14,702 nucleotides of DNA, taken from positions 19,235-33,936 of the forward strand of contig DXMX01000016.1 in NCBI GenBank assembly GCA_019413955.1, given 5' to 3'. The notes below the pieces were generated by a model, which was not told the origin of the DNA, did no database searches, and was given only the letters and a program-made list of their open reading frames with translations. The first letter of the stretch is position 1. Every line of letters starts with the position of its first letter. Made by a program: the position numbers and the translations under genes. Shown here piece by piece: positions 13,831 to 14,702 of this stretch. The DNA is from Collinsella sp. (GTDB taxonomy: Bacteria; Actinomycetota; Coriobacteriia; Coriobacteriales; Coriobacteriaceae).

Positions 13831-14409
13831 TTAGGCGAAGGTGATCTCGCCGGTATCGCAGTCCATATCGGCGATACGGGCTAGGCTTTCAACGCGGAAG
13901 CCGCGCTCGCGGAGCTTATCGCCACCGCCCTGGAAGCCCTTCTCCACCGCAATGCCAATGCCGGATACCTCGGCACCTGCAGCCTCGCAGATCTTGATAA
14001 GACCCTCGAGCGCGCAGCCGTTGGCCAAAAAGTCGTCGATGATCAGGACCTTGTCGCCCTCGGACAGGAAGCGCTTGCCGACGATGACCGGGTACTCCTT
14101 CTGCTTGGTAAAGGAGTAGATGGTCGTGGCATACTGCTCGCCGTCGAGGTTGATGGACTGTGCCTTCTTGGCAAAGACCACCGGCACGCCGCCAAAATGC
14201 TGGGCTGCAATGCAAGCCATGCCAATGCCCGAAGCCTCGATCGTCAGGATCTTGTTGATCTCGACACCCTCGAACAGACGGGCCCACTCGGCGCCCATGT
14301 GGTCGAACAGCTCAACGTCGCATTGGTGGTTGAGGAAGGCATCGACCTTAAGGACGTTACCGGCCTTTACGATGCCGTCATGGCGAATACGATCCTCAAG
14401 CTCCTGCAT
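13831..14409 (-). CDS. xpt: Xanthine phosphoribosyltransferase
   Basis: A 192-aa purine salvage enzyme converting xanthine and PRPP to XMP. It follows Bacillus subtilis Xpt closely: start MQELEDRIRHDGIV, then VLKVDAFLNHQ (19-29), KILTIEASGIGMA, VPVVFAKKAQSINL, YSFTKQKEYPVIV, the PRPP-binding motif VLIIDDFLANGCALEGL (about 121-137), and IGIAVEKGFQGGGDKLRERG followed by RVESLARI near the C-terminus. The length is typical. ATG 14409 has AGAAGGGG seven bases upstream. No purine riboswitch was recognised in the 157 nt before it, unlike many Firmicute xpt genes. A strong intrinsic terminator follows. Confidence 0.94.
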   Translation of the reverse strand: MQELEDRIRHDGIVKAGNVLKVDAFLNHQCDVELFDHMGAEWARLFEGVEINKILTIEASGIGMACIAAQHFGGVPVVFAKKAQSINLDGEQYATTIYSFTKQKEYPVIVGKRFLSEGDKVLIIDDFLANGCALEGLIKICEAAGAEVSGIGIAVEKGFQGGGDKLRERGFRVESLARIADMDCDTGEITFA

Positions 14410-14566
14410 GGCGCAACCCCTTCTCGCGGCAACGATACCGCGCGATTAATAAACGTTGTTCGATAGTCTACCACGGACCGACCCCCGCCCGCTCCACAAG
14501 CCCCATCGCACCACAAACCAGTCTTTTTGGGACGGCGCGAATCGTGGCAGACAGCCACCCAACACG

Positions 14567-14702
14567 CTAATGGCGGGCGCGCATCTTCACCAAACGCACC
14601 ATGGCAAGCGCAAAGCCCACAGCGGCCACAGCCATCAACACGTAGAACACCGAGCGAAAACCAAACAGGAACACATCCGGACGACCTGCAACAATACTGG
14701 TC
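14567..14702 (-). CDS. C-terminal end of a probable membrane transporter (5' part beyond the right edge)
   Basis: The last 44 codons of a minus-strand gene, ending at TAG 14567-14569. The segment reads VFLFGFRSVFYVLMAVAAVG and then FALAMVRLVKMRARH, one hydrophobic helix of about 20 residues with a basic cytoplasmic tail. This is typical of the last helix of a major facilitator drug-efflux-type transporter, but a single helix cannot fix the family. GTGGC-TGTCT-GCCAC just after the stop is a weak hairpin without a T-run. xpt follows after 157 nt. Confidence 0.55.
   Translation of the reverse strand, partial: TSIVAGRPDVFLFGFRSVFYVLMAVAAVGFALAMVRLVKMRARH

Noticed and set aside
13360..13884. Plus-strand frame over the release-factor-like gene
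   Set aside because: Shadow of the minus-strand GGQ gene in GC-rich sequence; it starts next to the palindrome arm without an SD.
14410..14566. Purine riboswitch upstream of xpt
   Set aside because: I looked for the conserved purine aptamer core in the leader and found none. A covariance-model search would be decisive.

Overview
The window is high-GC bacterial chromosome from an anaerobe. Closely packed Shine-Dalgarno-led genes, 2-hydroxyacyl-CoA dehydratase-type iron-sulfur proteins, a molybdate uptake and cofactor block and intergenic palindromes of the type GTGACAAAGGGA together suggest an actinobacterium of the class Coriobacteriia, probably Collinsella. That assignment is inference from gene style and was not searched.

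Layout, left to right. (1) Positions 1-5043, minus strand: a probable operon. It has a promoter and operator region with a tiny leader ORF (about 4916-5052), then two paralogous double-cubane/2-hydroxyacyl-CoA dehydratase-like proteins (427 and 387 aa), their ATP-dependent activator (254 aa), and a family 4 glycosyltransferase that runs off the left edge. The two spacers between the first three genes are both 154 nt long. Each carries a copy of the same 94-nt structured element, and the differences between the copies are largely compensatory in predicted stems. (2) Positions 5186-8760, minus strand: a modABC-type molybdate ABC transporter operon. It has a clear -10 box and two 18-bp palindromes of the same 7-4-7 design upstream of modA. 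The permease carries an unusual secreted-side domain of about 190 residues before its first membrane helix. (3) Positions 8795-10599, minus strand: moeA and a MogA/MoaB-family gene, ending in an intrinsic terminator. (4) Positions 10776-13282, plus strand: a CLC-family anion transporter with features of the fluoride branch, then a diacylglycerol-kinase-family lipid kinase. (5) Positions 13290-14702, mostly minus strand: a stand-alone GGQ release-factor-like protein between two related long palindromes, xanthine phosphoribosyltransferase (xpt), and the last 44 codons of a probable membrane transporter.

How it fits together: ModABC would import molybdate, and MogA/MoaB and MoeA would insert it into molybdopterin to give molybdenum cofactor. 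The activator would use ATP to inject low-potential electrons into the double-cubane-like proteins, either for dehydration of a 2-hydroxyacyl-CoA or for reduction of a small molecule. No tRNA, rRNA, CRISPR array or insertion sequence was seen.
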